Notes: generated by a model not told the origin, from the letters alone. A stretch of DNA of 64,000 bases from Choristoneura fumiferana (GCF_025370935.1 NC_133491.1:12034248-12098247); one strand, 5' to 3'. Shown: positions 1-10,069, counted from the stretch's first letter. Made by a program: numbers and translations.

Positions 1-510
1 TTTAGTTTTTAGTTTTATTTTTCAATACATTATTTGACAACTCCTGAATTTGCCGTGTCTTATATCATCATCATCAGCCTATGTTTGTCCACTGCTGGAC
101 ATAGGCCGCTCCCATGGCACGCCACTGAGCACGATCCTCGGCCACTCTCATCCAGCTCTTGCCAGCCACCCTGCGAAGATCATCGCTCCACCTCCACCGC
201 TCTCTTATATATTATTATAATAATATAGACAGTGTTTACCGAAAAGAAAACTAAAATCAGTTGAAAATTGGATAAATACTGATATTTTGAAAAATCGATA
301 TTCATGGCGCTACTTGCGTGTGACGTCCCATGCTTGTATGTCATTCTCTGTCTAATCTTGAATTTCAAACCTTTATAACTTTTTTATTTCTAAAGGTAAC
401 TTAAAAAATGTGTCTATATTCGATAACAGGCATTGTGAAGTTTAAATTTATAAAACATAAAAATATTCAAAAACCGTATTGAAAAATCAATCTAAAAACT
501 GAAACGATAG
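1..510. repeat. Truncated copy of the 29.4-30.5 kb fold-back element, split by an RTE insertion
   Basis: Positions 30-65 and 203-510 align with one uninterrupted stretch at about 30099-30470: the same phrase 'gacaactcctgaatttgcc', then the segments around 'atagacagtgttta', 'tggcgctact' and 'gataacaggcattgtg' in the same order. The alignment is broken only by the insertion at 66-202. The left end runs off the window, so its terminal inverted repeat is not visible. No coding capacity is seen. Confidence 0.75.
66..202 (-). mobile_element. 5'-truncated RTE-type LINE tail with 8-bp target duplication
   Basis: On the minus strand this is the 3' end of an RTE-like non-LTR retrotransposon: 'ggcctatgtccagcagtgg'-type sequence followed by a (GAT)n tail, here read as atcatcatcatc at the left end. 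It is flanked by the direct repeat tcttatat at 58-65 and 203-210, consistent with target-primed insertion. The related locus at 30.1 kb lacks it and so serves as an empty site. Confidence 0.8.
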
Positions 511-518
511 GTATCCTA

Positions 519-747
519 TAACCTAACAAAAAGTTGGAAAACCCCGACTTTGTCACTTCAAAGTTCAATATGTCAAAAACGGCTGAACCGATTTTGATGT
601 CTAAGAACCATCGCTAGAAAACCTGCTTTCAAATAAAAAAGGCATTTAAATTGGTTCACCCGTTTAAGAGCTACGACGCCACAGACAGACAGACAGACAC
701 ACATAGCGGTCAAACTTATAACACCCCTCTTTTTGTGTCGGGGGTTA
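519..747 (-). repeat. AACCCCCGAC-ended short interspersed repeat (minus copy)
   Basis: Member of a family of about 230 bp found ten times in the window. Full copies begin AACCCCCGACGCAAAAAG, carry a (GTCT)n microsatellite and 'agctcttaaacgggtg', and end GACAAAGTCGGGGGTTTTCC. The two ends are inverted (AACCCCCGAC and GTCGGGGGTT), suggesting a short-TIR non-autonomous DNA element. This is the only complete copy in minus orientation. Confidence 0.7.
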
Positions 748-939
748 AATAAAAGGCCGCCTATTACCTTAGAAAATCTGTATATACCTACCTGTGTTTT
801 CCTTATTGCTTACCATATGTTAGTGTTCAAAAAAGATTCATTGTTTTATTATTTGAAATCGAGAAAATTTTAATTTAGATTTATCTGCAATAAATGAAAC
901 GATTTCAAAGAAGTAGAAAAGGTTTGATATACTCGATGT

Positions 940-1131
940 ATAATATCGAAAATACAAACTGAAATCTATATTTCAGTGCAGTGCACAGAAAAACCAGAAA
1001 ACTAAGACCAGCGCTGGGAATCGAACCCAGGCCCTCGGCATCCGTGCCGTGTGCTATACGCTACAATCATCGCTGGACAACGATACAGACACGAATTTCT
1101 CCTATGCACCTCATATCTCAGCTTGTGTTGT
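940..1131 (-). repeat. tRNA-headed SINE (truncated by the Gypsy insertion)
   Basis: On the minus strand, 1078 down to 1006 is a tRNA-like head with a perfect B box (ggttcgattcc) and T-arm cccag/ctggg, followed by 'tggttttctgtgcac' and 'tttgtattttcg' also found in the 39.6 kb and 53.1 kb copies. The acceptor ends carry mismatches here, so this is a SINE head or tRNA relic and not a working tRNA gene. The Gypsy LTR begins a few bases beyond its 5' flank. Confidence 0.7.
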
Positions 1132-1139
1132 TTCTTATT

Positions 1140-1270
1140 TGTAATATACGGTAGTAAAGAAGACACACGACTGTCCGAGCAAGCGATTTATTCCAACTAG
1201 TTTGACAATCATAAGTTGTACCTACATTATAACATAAGCGGGTGGGTATACTACACAGTACATCTCATCA
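1140..1270 (-). repeat. Gypsy 3' LTR (element orientation)
   Basis: 131 bp, identical to 5713-5843 by direct reading. In element orientation it starts TGATGAGATG and ends CCGTATATTACA. AATAAA lies in the middle (element strand 'ggaataaatcg') and is a plausible polyadenylation signal for the element transcript. Confidence 0.93.
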
Positions 1271-1273
1271 TCC

Positions 1274-1335
<62 letters not shown>
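1271..1335 (-). other. Gypsy polypurine tract fused to a 59-nt poly-A run
   Basis: Directly inside the 3' LTR the element strand reads a long A run, then GGGGGA, then the LTR. The A run (T on the plus strand) covers 1277-1335, 59 bases without interruption. A polypurine tract here is expected for priming second-strand DNA synthesis, but this homopolymer is far longer than usual. Confidence 0.75.
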
Positions 1336-1338
<3 letters not shown>

Positions 1339-1660
1339 TTAACTCTTATTAATAAACTTGATTATCTTATGTAGTTAGGTATAACAAGTAACAATGGTTT
1401 TAACTTTATATAAACCAAGGCTTAAAGTAGTTGTATAGGTATATAGTATAGTTACTTTTTAATTAGGTAAGTATATTTATATTATTAACATTAGTATAAT
1501 AATTTTTTATTGACACTACCTCGTTGGTTACATTAATCATACCTATCCTCAAATCCATATCTCATTACCGGTTTGGGGACCCGTTTGGGTGCGGCTGGTA
1601 CTGTATCAAAGTAAGGCGTACTTGGTTTTATGAAAACATCGTCTAACGCCGCTTGAGTTG

Positions 1661-1925
1661 TTAACCTAGGCGGTCTTTTCTTTCCTCCACGGTCGCAACC
1701 GGCGCCCGGGTCGCAGCCGGGGCGGACGCGCCCGGGGCGGCCGTGGCCGGCTCTCGTGCCCGCAGCTGGTCACCGTGGCGCGACCATTTTACCCCATGCT
1801 CAGTTTGAACCTCGTACATCTTACTTCCGTTTATTCCAGTAATTACCGCTTTTGCCCATTTCCTGTCCTTGCGGTAATCGCGTGCCCATACTTGGTCCCT
1901 CTCTTTCCAGTGCCGATCTACCCGC
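1661..1925 (-). pseudogene. Gypsy integrase C-terminal part in a shifted frame
   Basis: The integrase core frame stops at 1918. One frame over, starting near 1925, the minus strand stays open to a TAA at 1661-1663. It encodes a basic segment with WARDYRKDRKW and VKWSRHGDQLRAR, typical of the C-terminal region of Gypsy integrases (DNA binding), followed by an Ala/Pro-rich end. A single-base frame break near 1915-1930 separates it from the core. Confidence 0.7.
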
Positions 1926-2805
1926 CTTTTGCCTCGTTTTTCGTTTTCAATCTGTTTGTTACCGCTTCAAGAATACCGTCTCGCACTAAATCTAGTCTTG
2001 ACCTTAATGGTCGCCCGAGCATGAGCATGGCTGGAGACTCACCTGTTGTGCTATGAGCACAATTTCTGTAATCTAATAAGAATCTTTGTAGGAACGCGTT
2101 TAATGTGTTTTTTTCTAAGTTAGCTTTATTTAACGCTCGTTTCACGATACGCACAGCATTCTCCGCTTCCCCGTTTGACGCAGGGTGGTATGGAGCTGTT
2201 GTGATGTGCTTGACGCCATTCTTGTTTAAGAATTCAAAAAACTCGTCACTAGTAAATGGCGGCCCATTATCTGAAACTAGCTTCCGCGGCACCCCGAATC
2301 TTGCAAATATTTCTTTCAATTTAGTAATTGTATTCGCTGCTGTCGTAGTGGTCATAGGAAGCACTTCAAGCCATTTTGAATGTGCGTCCACTATAATTAA
2401 AAATTTCAAGCCGTTGAAGGAAAAGAAATCTAAATGAATCCTTTCAAAGGGACACTTCGGCCATGACCACGGAACGACAGTTGTCCTGGGTGGTAAGTCC
2501 GCAGCCTCCGCGCACGTGTGGCATGCGTTACACAAGCGCTCGACATCCGCGTCGATGCCTGGCCACCAAACAAACGATCGCGCGAGCCCCTTGCACTTGA
2601 CTATTCCCAGATGCGATGCGTGCACCTCCGCTAGCATGCGCGCGCGCAGCGCCGGCGGCACCACGACGCGCGAGCCCCACATGAGGCAGCCGCCTTCCAC
2701 AAACAATTCGTCGCGGCGACGCCAATACGCGGCCAGCTCTGCCCCGCTCTCGCCACCCGTTCCCCACCCCGACCACGCCGGACAATGGCCAACCTGACTT
2801 AACAA
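1918..2805 (-). pseudogene. Gypsy integrase (zinc-binding and catalytic core), frame-broken
   Basis: Open frame of about 295 codons beginning at a TTG with no real start, because it is the continuation of the pol polyprotein. The zinc-binding part shows H62, H65, C95 and C98 around WWPGIDADVERL. The catalytic core shows the D,D,E triad as HLDFF (D126), VSDNGPPF (D179) and NGEAEN (E215), so no catalytic residue is lost. Residues 1-20 overlap the preceding frame, and the join to RNase H lies near 2760-2785, where one base appears gained or lost. The frame ends at a TAG at 1918 just before the C-terminal domain, which continues in another frame. The protein would insert element cDNA into host DNA. 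Confidence 0.88.
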
Positions 2806-4345
2806 ATCCTATAACTTTTGAAATACATTTATCCTGTGACGATTCTGACTTAATATCGTTTGAATTTATCGGAAAGTTATCTTCCACAAAATTTATAAAT
2901 GCGCAATCGTCGTTATGCCTACTTTCATCCGATAAGGGAAGAGGAAGTCTCGATAGGGCATCCGCCTTGTTTGCGGCAGAACGAATGTACTCAATGTCGT
3001 AGGTATATCCCGACAACAAAATCGCCCATCGAATTAAACGGCCAGCTGCCGTTTGCGGTAAATCTTTCTTTGGCCCTAATATAGCAATTAAAGCCTGGTG
3101 GTCTGTACGTAATATAAATTTTCTGCCGTATAAATACGTATGAAATTTTTTAACGCCGAATACGATTGCGAGAGCCTCGCGCTGAATTTGACTATAGTTA
3201 GTCTCTGCGGCCGAGAGCGTGCGCGAGGCATAAGCGACCGGCTGCTCGCCGCGCGGCGTGCGATGCGTGAGCACCGCGGCCACCCCGCGCGCGCTAGCGT
3301 CGCACGACATTATCAACGGCAGCGCCTCGTCGTAGTGAGTGAGAACCGGGCAGCTACCCAAACATGTTTTTATTTCTTTAAATGCCCCTTCGCATACTCC
3401 ATCCCAATGCCAAATCGCATTCTTTTTAGTGAGGTCGTACAACGGTGACAAAATTTTTGAAAAGTCTTTTATAAATTTTGAATAAAAATTTGCCATACCC
3501 AAAAATGATTTCAGTTCTGTGACGTTAGCGGGCGAGGGCGCCTCTAGTACAGCTTTAACTTTGGCCGGGTCCGTTCTGACCCCCTGCTCGGATATTATAA
3601 AACCTAAGTAGGTAACCTCTGACGCAAAAAATGTACATTTTGTTTTCCTAATCGTGAGCCCCTCTTTTGCTAACCTTTCTAACACAGTAGTTAAATTGTT
3701 TAAATGGTCACTTTCCGTTCTGCCTGTTATAAGAATGTCATCTAAAAATATCGAGACGTTGGGAATCCCAGCTGTGATGCGCTCCATAATGCGCTGAAAG
3801 ATCGACGGGGCAGAGGCGAGGCCATAAACTAATCTGTTGTAAACATATAGGCCCCTGTGGGTATTCACAACGGTGTATTTTTTCGACTCATCTAATGGAA
3901 TCTGACTGTAGGCTTCGGATAAATCAAGCTTACTGTACCGTTTACCTCCACTCAAATTATTAAATAATGTCTCGGCACGGGGTAGCGGGAACCTGTCAAC
4001 CTCTAGGACCGGATTTACCGTACTTTTATAGTCTCCGCAGATCCTTAGCGCACCATTACTTTTTAACACTACCACTAAACACGAGGCCCAATCTGAGACA
4101 TGTATAGGAGATATAATACCTGCGTCTTCCATGCGGCGCAGCTCGGCGTCAACGAGCGGCCGGAGCGCCAGCGGCAGCGGCCGCGCGCGCCGGTACACAG
4201 GCGCCGCGCCCGGTCGCACGCGCAGCGTCGCGCGCTCGCTGCCCAGCCGCCCCAGCCGCCCGCTGAACACCCCGGGGAACTGATCGGTCAAGCGCTGGAC
4301 GATTTGTTCTGTGTCCCTCTGTTCGTTACTATTCACCACTTGCAC
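2528..4345 (-). pseudogene. Gypsy reverse transcriptase and RNase H, frame-broken
   Basis: Open frame of 605 codons, meaningful over about residues 1-522 and out of frame after that. RT motifs: KLDLSEAYSQIPL (residues 139-151, first catalytic Asp), LVYGLASAPSIFQR (172-185) and FLDDIL (200-205), the polymerase Asp pair with Phe where Tyr is commoner. RNase H: MSCDAS (D349), QREALAIV (E390), RTDHQAL (D415) and ADALSRLP (D462), so all acidic residues are present. The upstream end overlaps the protease frame by 13 bases in a -1 relation, and there is no convincing own start codon. The protein copies element RNA into DNA and degrades the RNA strand. Codon use is GC-rich only in parts of the frame. 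Confidence 0.92.
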
Positions 4346-5007
4346 AGTACCAGCCTCCCCTTAACCGCTTCGTTGCGCACAGATAGCATAGAATTTACTA
4401 CTACTACATCCATACCAAGCTCTTTCAACCATTCGCGTCCCAATAGAGGTACCCCGCCATTGCGAATCACATACAACTTGAGGTGCTTAGTTATCTTGTA
4501 AAAATTAGCCGGTACAATAATGTAACCTAGTGACTCAATAACTTGTCCATCATACCCTCTCAATTTTATGTTATCGTTCATTAATTGATAATTCTTGAAA
4601 TCCGTCTTAAACAAACTGGCACTAATACATGATATCGGCGATCCCGTGTCGACGTGCATGCGCAGCGGCCGGCCCGCCACCGCGACCTCGGCCAGCACGG
4701 GCGCGCTGCCGCCGGCCTCCACCATATACAGGCCACTCGGCCCGTCGCCGTCGCCGTCCGAGCCGGCGCAGTGCGACGTCTCACGCTCGTGCCCCGCGTC
4801 CTCACTCTCGCTGTCACCATAATGTGAACCCGCGAACGCTGCCTCCAGCCGGAACAAGTCTTTTGCGGCACCACTGCGACGTACATTAGGACATACGCGC
4901 TTCAAATGTCCCTGTTGCAAACATATCTTGCAAACGTAGTGTTTGAATCTGCACGTAGTATACGCATGATCACTGCCGCCACAACCGTAACATGATCTCC
5001 CCGTCAT
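4333..5007 (-). pseudogene. Gypsy nucleocapsid zinc knuckles and aspartic protease
   Basis: 224 codons. Two CCHC zinc knuckles at residues 6-19 (C6, C9, H14, C19) and 26-39 (C26, C29, H34, C39), then an acidic Ser/Asp/Glu-rich linker, then a retropepsin-type protease with the active-site motif HVDTGSPIS (D120). The ATG at 5007 overlaps the Gag stop (ATGA), but the frame is open about 90 bases further upstream through a Gly/Arg-rich stretch, so the ATG need not be the true beginning. The zinc knuckles normally end Gag, so the frame change sits unusually before them. It ends at a TGA at 4333, 13 bases inside the RT frame. Confidence 0.88.
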
Positions 5008-5630
5008 CGCCGGGCCTTGGCCCCGACTCGGAGCTCCGCCAGCGCCGCGCGCCCTGCCGCGGAACCCGTCGCGTGCACCGCGTGCACCGCGAAATCACTA
5101 TTTTCCCTTCGCTGCTCGACTACCGCCGCGTTATGAGTCGCCGATTCCAATGCGACCGCCTTGGTGTATGCTTCTAAATAGGTCAACTTATCTTCACAGA
5201 ATAACCTCTGCCTAACCGGTTCACTGTACAGACCACAAACAAACTGGTCACGTAGATTTTCATCGAGGTTCTTTTTAAAATCACACGTCCTAGCTAACCG
5301 TTTCAAAGCGGCCGCAAATACTGCCACGGTCTCGTTTACGCCTTGGACCCTCTTCCTAAACTTAAATCTCTCGGCCAAAACCGAAGGCGTAGGTTGTATG
5401 TGGTTCCTGACGCACTCCACTAATGTGTCATAATTCACTGCAGCTGGTTTTGTAGGGTTACAGAGATCGACCATTAACTCATAGGCTTCATCACCCACGC
5501 ACGCGAGCAGAGTCGGCACTTTTAAATCTGTTTTAATCCCGTTTACAATGAAATATTGTTCCATACGCTCGATGTAGGTATCCCACGATCCACTCCTCAA
5601 GTTAAATTCGCCTAACTTGCCGACCGACAT
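5004..5630 (-). CDS. Gypsy Gag capsid region
   Basis: 208 codons from an ATG only 83 bases inside the 5' LTR, which is the natural start. The helical retrotransposon Gag capsid pattern is visible: WDTYIERMEQYF (residues 16-27), then LLACVGDEAYELMVDLC, RFKFRKRVQGVNETVAVFAA and LRDQFVCGLYSEPVRQRL. The protein would form the particle that packages element RNA. It lacks zinc knuckles, which lie in the next frame; the stop (5004-5006) overlaps the next ATG as ATGA. This layout could mean stop-restart coupling or -1 frameshifting, or a single-base indel in the GC-rich 5004-5095 stretch. No in-frame stop interrupts the capsid part. Confidence 0.85.
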   Translation of the reverse strand: MSVGKLGEFNLRSGSWDTYIERMEQYFIVNGIKTDLKVPTLLACVGDEAYELMVDLCNPTKPAAVNYDTLVECVRNHIQPTPSVLAERFKFRKRVQGVNETVAVFAAALKRLARTCDFKKNLDENLRDQFVCGLYSEPVRQRLFCEDKLTYLEAYTKAVALESATHNAAVVEQRRENSDFAVHAVHATGSAAGRAALAELRVGAKARR

Positions 5631-5700
5631 TATTACAAGTTAAATAACGCTGTGCAAAATTAATGCCGGTTTTAATGATGTTATGATTAAGGTTCACTTT

Positions 5701-5711
5701 CGACTGCGCCA
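5701..5711 (-). other. Primer binding site, tRNA-Ser type
   Basis: The plus strand reads cgactgcgcca, which is the 3' end of an insect serine tRNA including CCA, so the element RNA carries its complement TGGCGCAGTCG. One base separates it from the 5' LTR. The same tRNA-Ser primer choice is known for Drosophila 17.6/297-type Gypsy elements. Confidence 0.85.
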
Positions 5712-5712
5712 C

Positions 5713-5843
5713 TGTAATATACGGTAGTAAAGAAGACACACGACTGTCCGAGCAAGCGATTTATTCCAACTAGTTTGACAATCATAAGTTGTACCTACAT
5801 TATAACATAAGCGGGTGGGTATACTACACAGTACATCTCATCA
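5713..5843 (-). repeat. Gypsy 5' LTR (element orientation)
   Basis: 131 bp, identical to 1140-1270. It would hold the promoter of the element. At this length the U3 part is very short. Confidence 0.93.
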
Positions 5844-6110
5844 TTTAGCCACTTAAATCTACTTCGATGTATACATAATGCCAATTTAAGGGGCCTTTTC
5901 AATGTTCCGGGAATAACCATTATAAAGGCAATCACACACGACACGGAATTTCTCATACTGCTTTATAACTAGGAAAAAGTTTTCTTTACATCGTCACGAA
6001 TATTGGGTGTTCGCACGCCAACTGGGCAAATATTATTGTCATTTGTGGAATATAATTATATTGCGGTTGGTTATGATTCCTTGGTAATGTCACTTGGCTT
6101 TTCTTCTTTT

Positions 6111-6682
6111 TAACCCCCGACGCAAAAAGAGGGGTGTTATAAGTTTGACCGCTATGTGTCTGTATGTCTGTGTATCTGTCTGTGGCACCGTAGCTCTTAA
6201 ACGGGTGGACCGATATGAATGAGGTTTTTTTTATTTGAAAGCAGGTTTTCTAGCGATGGTTCTTAGATATGTTTTATCGAAATCGGTTTAGCCGTTTTTT
6301 GAGATATTGAACTTTGAAGTGACAAAGTCGGGGGTTTTCCAACTTTTTGTAGGTTAGGTTATAAGGCTATACATACACTCTTGATAGAGTGGTGGTGATT
6401 GTCAGATGAAGATTGGGCTCATTGTATAACACACTTATAATCACAATCGTTTGTAACCCCGACGCAAAAAGAGGGGTGTTTATAAGTTTTGACCGCTATG
6501 TGTGCCTGATGTCTGTGTGTTTGTGTGTGTGTCTGTCTGTCTGCCTGAGCCACCGTAGCTCTTAAACGGGTGGACCGATTGAATGCGGTTTTTTTAAGGT
6601 TTTCTAGTGATGGTTCTTAGACATGTTTTATCAAAATCAGTTCAAAGTCGGGGGGTTTCCAAGTTTTGGTTGGTTAAGTTAG
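6111..6682 (+). repeat. Two head-to-tail AACCCCCGAC-ended repeats
   Basis: Copy one spans 6111-6362 and copy two 6454-6682, same orientation, 91 bp apart. Both keep the (GTCT)n tract, 'agctcttaaacgggtgg' and the GTCGGGGG end. Copy two lacks the 'ttatttgaaagcagg' segment, a small internal deletion. Confidence 0.75.
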
Positions 6683-6689
6683 TTGTTAC

Positions 6690-6770
6690 TTCTTTCTGTC
6701 ACACGGTTAAGACGAGGGCAGTAAGAGATTTGATTGCGATCGCACACGTCAGCGCGTTAGACAATATGGT
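6690..6770 (+). repeat. MITE fragment shared with 18.1-18.2 kb
   Basis: 'ttctttctgtcacac', 'taagacga' and 'gattgcgatcgc...cgtcagcg(c/t)gttagac' appear here and at 18138-18212, in the same order. Confidence 0.5.
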
Positions 6771-6906
6771 TTCAATCTTCATGATGACCAATCTTCGAAA
6801 AATAGTGATGGTTTCTCCTTCTGCGTTCCATACCGCACAGCTGGAGTCTGGGGTTTGTAGTTGGTAGAAGAGAGCGTTTATGGGAAAATATAGGTCATAA
6901 ATTAAA

Positions 6907-6968
6907 GTAGTTCCATTCCATCCATCCCAGCCTATATTCGTCCCACTGCTGGGCACAGGCCTTACCTA
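6907..6968 (-). repeat. SINE tail fragment
   Basis: Minus strand 'ggcctgtgcccagcagtggg' and 'aggctgggatg' match the end of the SINE at 63.24-63.44 kb. Confidence 0.6.
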
Positions 6969-6969
6969 G

Positions 6970-8850
6970 TTCTAAATCAGGATGATACCTTCACGTCTCC
7001 CTTAAAAAGGGGGATTAAAAGAGACAATAAGTAGACCAACAATGAAATTATCAAAAGCGGTCTCTTTATTCCTGTTATGGTACGGAATCCAAAAAAAGCA
7101 AAGCTCACCCAATTGTTCGACTATTGTTGATTTAGGTGTTTGTAGGCAGTAGGTGCTACTCTTTATAATGCTGACCTACATTGTTCTATTCATAGCTATA
7201 GATTGTTACCCATGTAACAGATTCACATTATATGAAATGTTTAAAGAAAAACAACAGATATTTTTAATTTCACTCTTACCTTAGCCGCGATTTTGCACGC
7301 GTTAACATTTAGTTAGATAATTAAATTAACAGGGTTTAACAAAATTCCCGTGGAAATTTTTGAGAAATTATATCATTTTCTCCCTTTACCTTGCATGTAG
7401 AACACTTAAGTACTTAGTGAAGTTTTTCTCCACATCTACTGGTTAAAATTGAAAAAGGATTTCCAAAAAGATCGAAACGTCTCGTACCGTCCTGACTCAT
7501 AATCCTGAGTTGAACCGTTTAATTTTTCTAATTGACGGTGAGCACTAAAAATATCAACATCCAGCCAGCAACCCACATTTTTGTACTAACAGCAAAGCTC
7601 AATAAATAACGAGAACCTAACAGAAATCACATAGTGTGACCCGAACAAAAGGAAATGAGCACTGCTGAAAATTGCCACGGCCGATATTTTTGTTATACCG
7701 GTTGTAACGAAGGGCGACCTTGTGATTTATGGCCGTAGCCTTTAGTTAGAAGAATATTTTATAAGAGCCAAGTTATAGTTCAGCTATTGGTGAATAGATT
7801 GTTAAACATGTTCTCAATAAAATAAACTACAAACAAAAACTAAAGAGAAAAAAAAGTATAGTAGTTAAGTACTATGTTAAATAAATTGATCTTTAGTAAT
7901 CGAGCCTCGTTAAAAATCATGATTTGCTCAAACATTCCCAATTTTGAAGTTAAGTTTACTTTTAAAATTTAAGAGTAATGTAGATGAATGTGGTCAAATC
8001 TCAGTGTAAAAAAAATAATGAATGACAGAAAAAAAACATCAGAAATAGAATAAAAGGGATAGTCCACTTTTGTACAAGCGTCTCAAAGAATTGTCAATTG
8101 TATTTTTCTTTTTTTTTCAGTACAATTCGTCAACAATTAGCTAGAAATCATTCATTATCTGCGACACAGGAACTTAGTATCGAAAAAAAGCCTATACACT
8201 ACGCGGCGATAATTTTTATCACACAAAAATTTGGGACTACCTACCAGGGTATTACTAAACAGCTTAGAATAACTTATCAGGTGACATATCGCTCGTTATT
8301 TTGATCATAAGGGCCAATTAACCCACCCTTTCTATTGAAAACATTTTACTAGGCAAGAGTGAAAAATTGCAGAAGGATTATCAGGAGCCGGGTCAGTTTT
8401 TATTAAGCCAGCAAAATGCGACGAAGCGGGTAACCCCTCCACTTGAAAATGGCAGACTCATTCTAATTTAGGTTGTTTGTTTCAATTTAGCACGATTGCT
8501 GGAACAACCTTTGAAATTTAAGATGCTGGAGAATTATGAAGGTTTAAAAAAAAACTTTGAATATAAAACAGAAGATAATGTACACATTGCCTACGCTGGT
8601 CGTATTACGATAATAGAAAAACAAAAATACAACGACAACACCGATATTATGACGTACGGTGTTTAATAAGGTAAGAACTTTTCAACTATTCGTTTGCAAG
8701 TATTTTGAATGCAGAATATTTTTTTGAACTTTGCTTCCTCTTTGATTGTCGGTGGCTGATTAACGCAAGTCCTTTTGCCTTGCGCTTTGGCTCGTAAAAA
8801 AAGGCACCTGTCAGCGGAAGACTTGAATTTTTTGTTGATGTAGCCATGTA
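6970..8850. other. AT-rich stretch, nothing recognised
   Basis: No motif-bearing ORF, RNA gene or repeat copy found. The short ORFs at 8098-8304 (+) and 8663-8854 (-) have low-complexity or basic sequence with no family resemblance. Confidence 0.4.
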
Positions 8851-8854
8851 ACAA

Positions 8855-8976
8855 GAAGCCGTATTACCCTAACGATAGTGACGCTCGCGACTGCTATCAA
8901 ATGACGGCTTTTTAATGAGAAATCTGTCATTTGATTGCGATCGCTAGCATCAGAAACGTAAGGTAATACGGCCTTC
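8855..8976. mobile_element. Fold-back MITE, family with 43243-43362
   Basis: Arms gaagccgtattaccctaacg and cgtaaggtaatacggccttc are imperfect inverted repeats. The interior 'tgtcatttgattgcgatcgc' is shared with the 43.3 kb copy. About 122 bp, non-coding. Confidence 0.75.
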
Positions 8977-9826
8977 GTTGCGGTTTTTGATCAGTTTTGT
9001 AATAAAATATAAATATCTTAAGCATAGCATTGTAAATAATAGTATTTTGTGTGTAAATAAAAAAAGGTTCTGCGCGCTTTAAAAATTATCCTACGAAGTG
9101 GCGGTGCAGGGTTACTTGCAGTAGTTCCTTTAGTTCGTTCCTTTTAATAGATATTAATAATTCTCCTTTTTTTCGATCAAAGGTACTGTGAATAATCCGC
9201 GGTGCAAACTTTTGATGCTTTAAAAACTTTCCCGAGCAACATTAATTATGTTGCAGTCGGCTTTATTGTTTTATAGATTTCGTTCTTACGGCTTTAGCAG
9301 TCACTATATTCGAAGGTTTTATTTAACATTGGCCTAATCTCGGTTGAGTGAAAAGCTCAGTTTAGACATAAAGTTTGCGGAAACTACGCATTTTTTACAT
9401 GCTAAAACATGGTAGAAAATTACTCAAAATAAGATGTGATGCAATGCAATTTCTGACTGAAAACTTAGCTGTACGAGTACAATAGCAAAGTTCAAGGCTG
9501 TTCAAACGGTCGCATGTCCCTTTGAGCATCGTCTCTTAGATTTTCAACAAACTCTGCTCCTTATTTGAAATTTATAATCGGTAATTCGATTCTGCACAAT
9601 GGCTGACTTCGAAGTTTTGTCGTCTGAAGTTAGAAAATTAAATTACGAAGGGGGAAGATTTTAAAATAATTACAGGAAATAATTACGAAAGGTTTGGCCG
9701 ATACCGTTTCAAATTTAGTCGATGCAGGATCGATTTCAAAGAGCATGAAATAGAAAGGTTAATTGTATACTGATAAAAGCTGCAGATTTTGTTGACCACG
9801 GTAGTCTACCTTCTGTTTTTTTTTTT

Positions 9827-10069
9827 TAACCCCCGACGCAAAAAAGGGGTTTATAAGTTTGACCCCTATCCATGTCCGTCTGTCTGTCTTTGGCACCGTA
9901 ACACTAAAAAGGGTGGACCGATTAGAATGCGGTTTTGTTTTATTTATAATGGGATTTTTAGCGATGGTTCTCAGATATTTTTCATAAAAATCGGTTCAGG
10001 CGTTTATGAGATATTAAACTTTGAAGTGACAAAGTCGGGGGTTTTCAACTTTTTGTTGTTTAGGTTATG
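9827..10069 (+). repeat. AACCCCCGAC-ended short interspersed repeat
   Basis: Starts taacccccgacgcaaaaa and ends around gacaaagtcgggggttttc. Complete but with a shortened internal microsatellite. Confidence 0.75.

Larger units (their letters stand above)
1140..5843 (-). mobile_element. Ty3/Gypsy-type LTR retrotransposon, full length with broken reading frames
   Basis: A 4,704-bp element on the minus strand, bounded by 131-bp LTRs at 1140-1270 and 5713-5843 that read identically base for base and have TG...CA ends in element orientation. The order is 5' LTR, tRNA-Ser primer site, Gag, zinc knuckles, protease, RT, RNase H, integrase, polypurine tract, 3' LTR, which is the Ty3/Gypsy (Metaviridae) order. 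No env-like ORF is present. The coding sequence lies in five successive frames, so the copy as assembled is defective. I see no clear 4-5 bp target duplication (left flank ttatt, right flank tttag). It sits at the edge of a tRNA-headed SINE. Confidence 0.93.

Noticed and set aside
1006..1078. tRNA gene call on the minus strand
   Set aside because: Acceptor mismatch, a damaged D/anticodon region and a SINE body attached; it is a SINE head.
2105..4501. Plus-strand ORFs at 2105-2437, 2516-2797, 3140-3448 and 4100-4501
   Set aside because: All are antisense shadows of the Gypsy pol frames, which carry the catalytic motifs on the minus strand.
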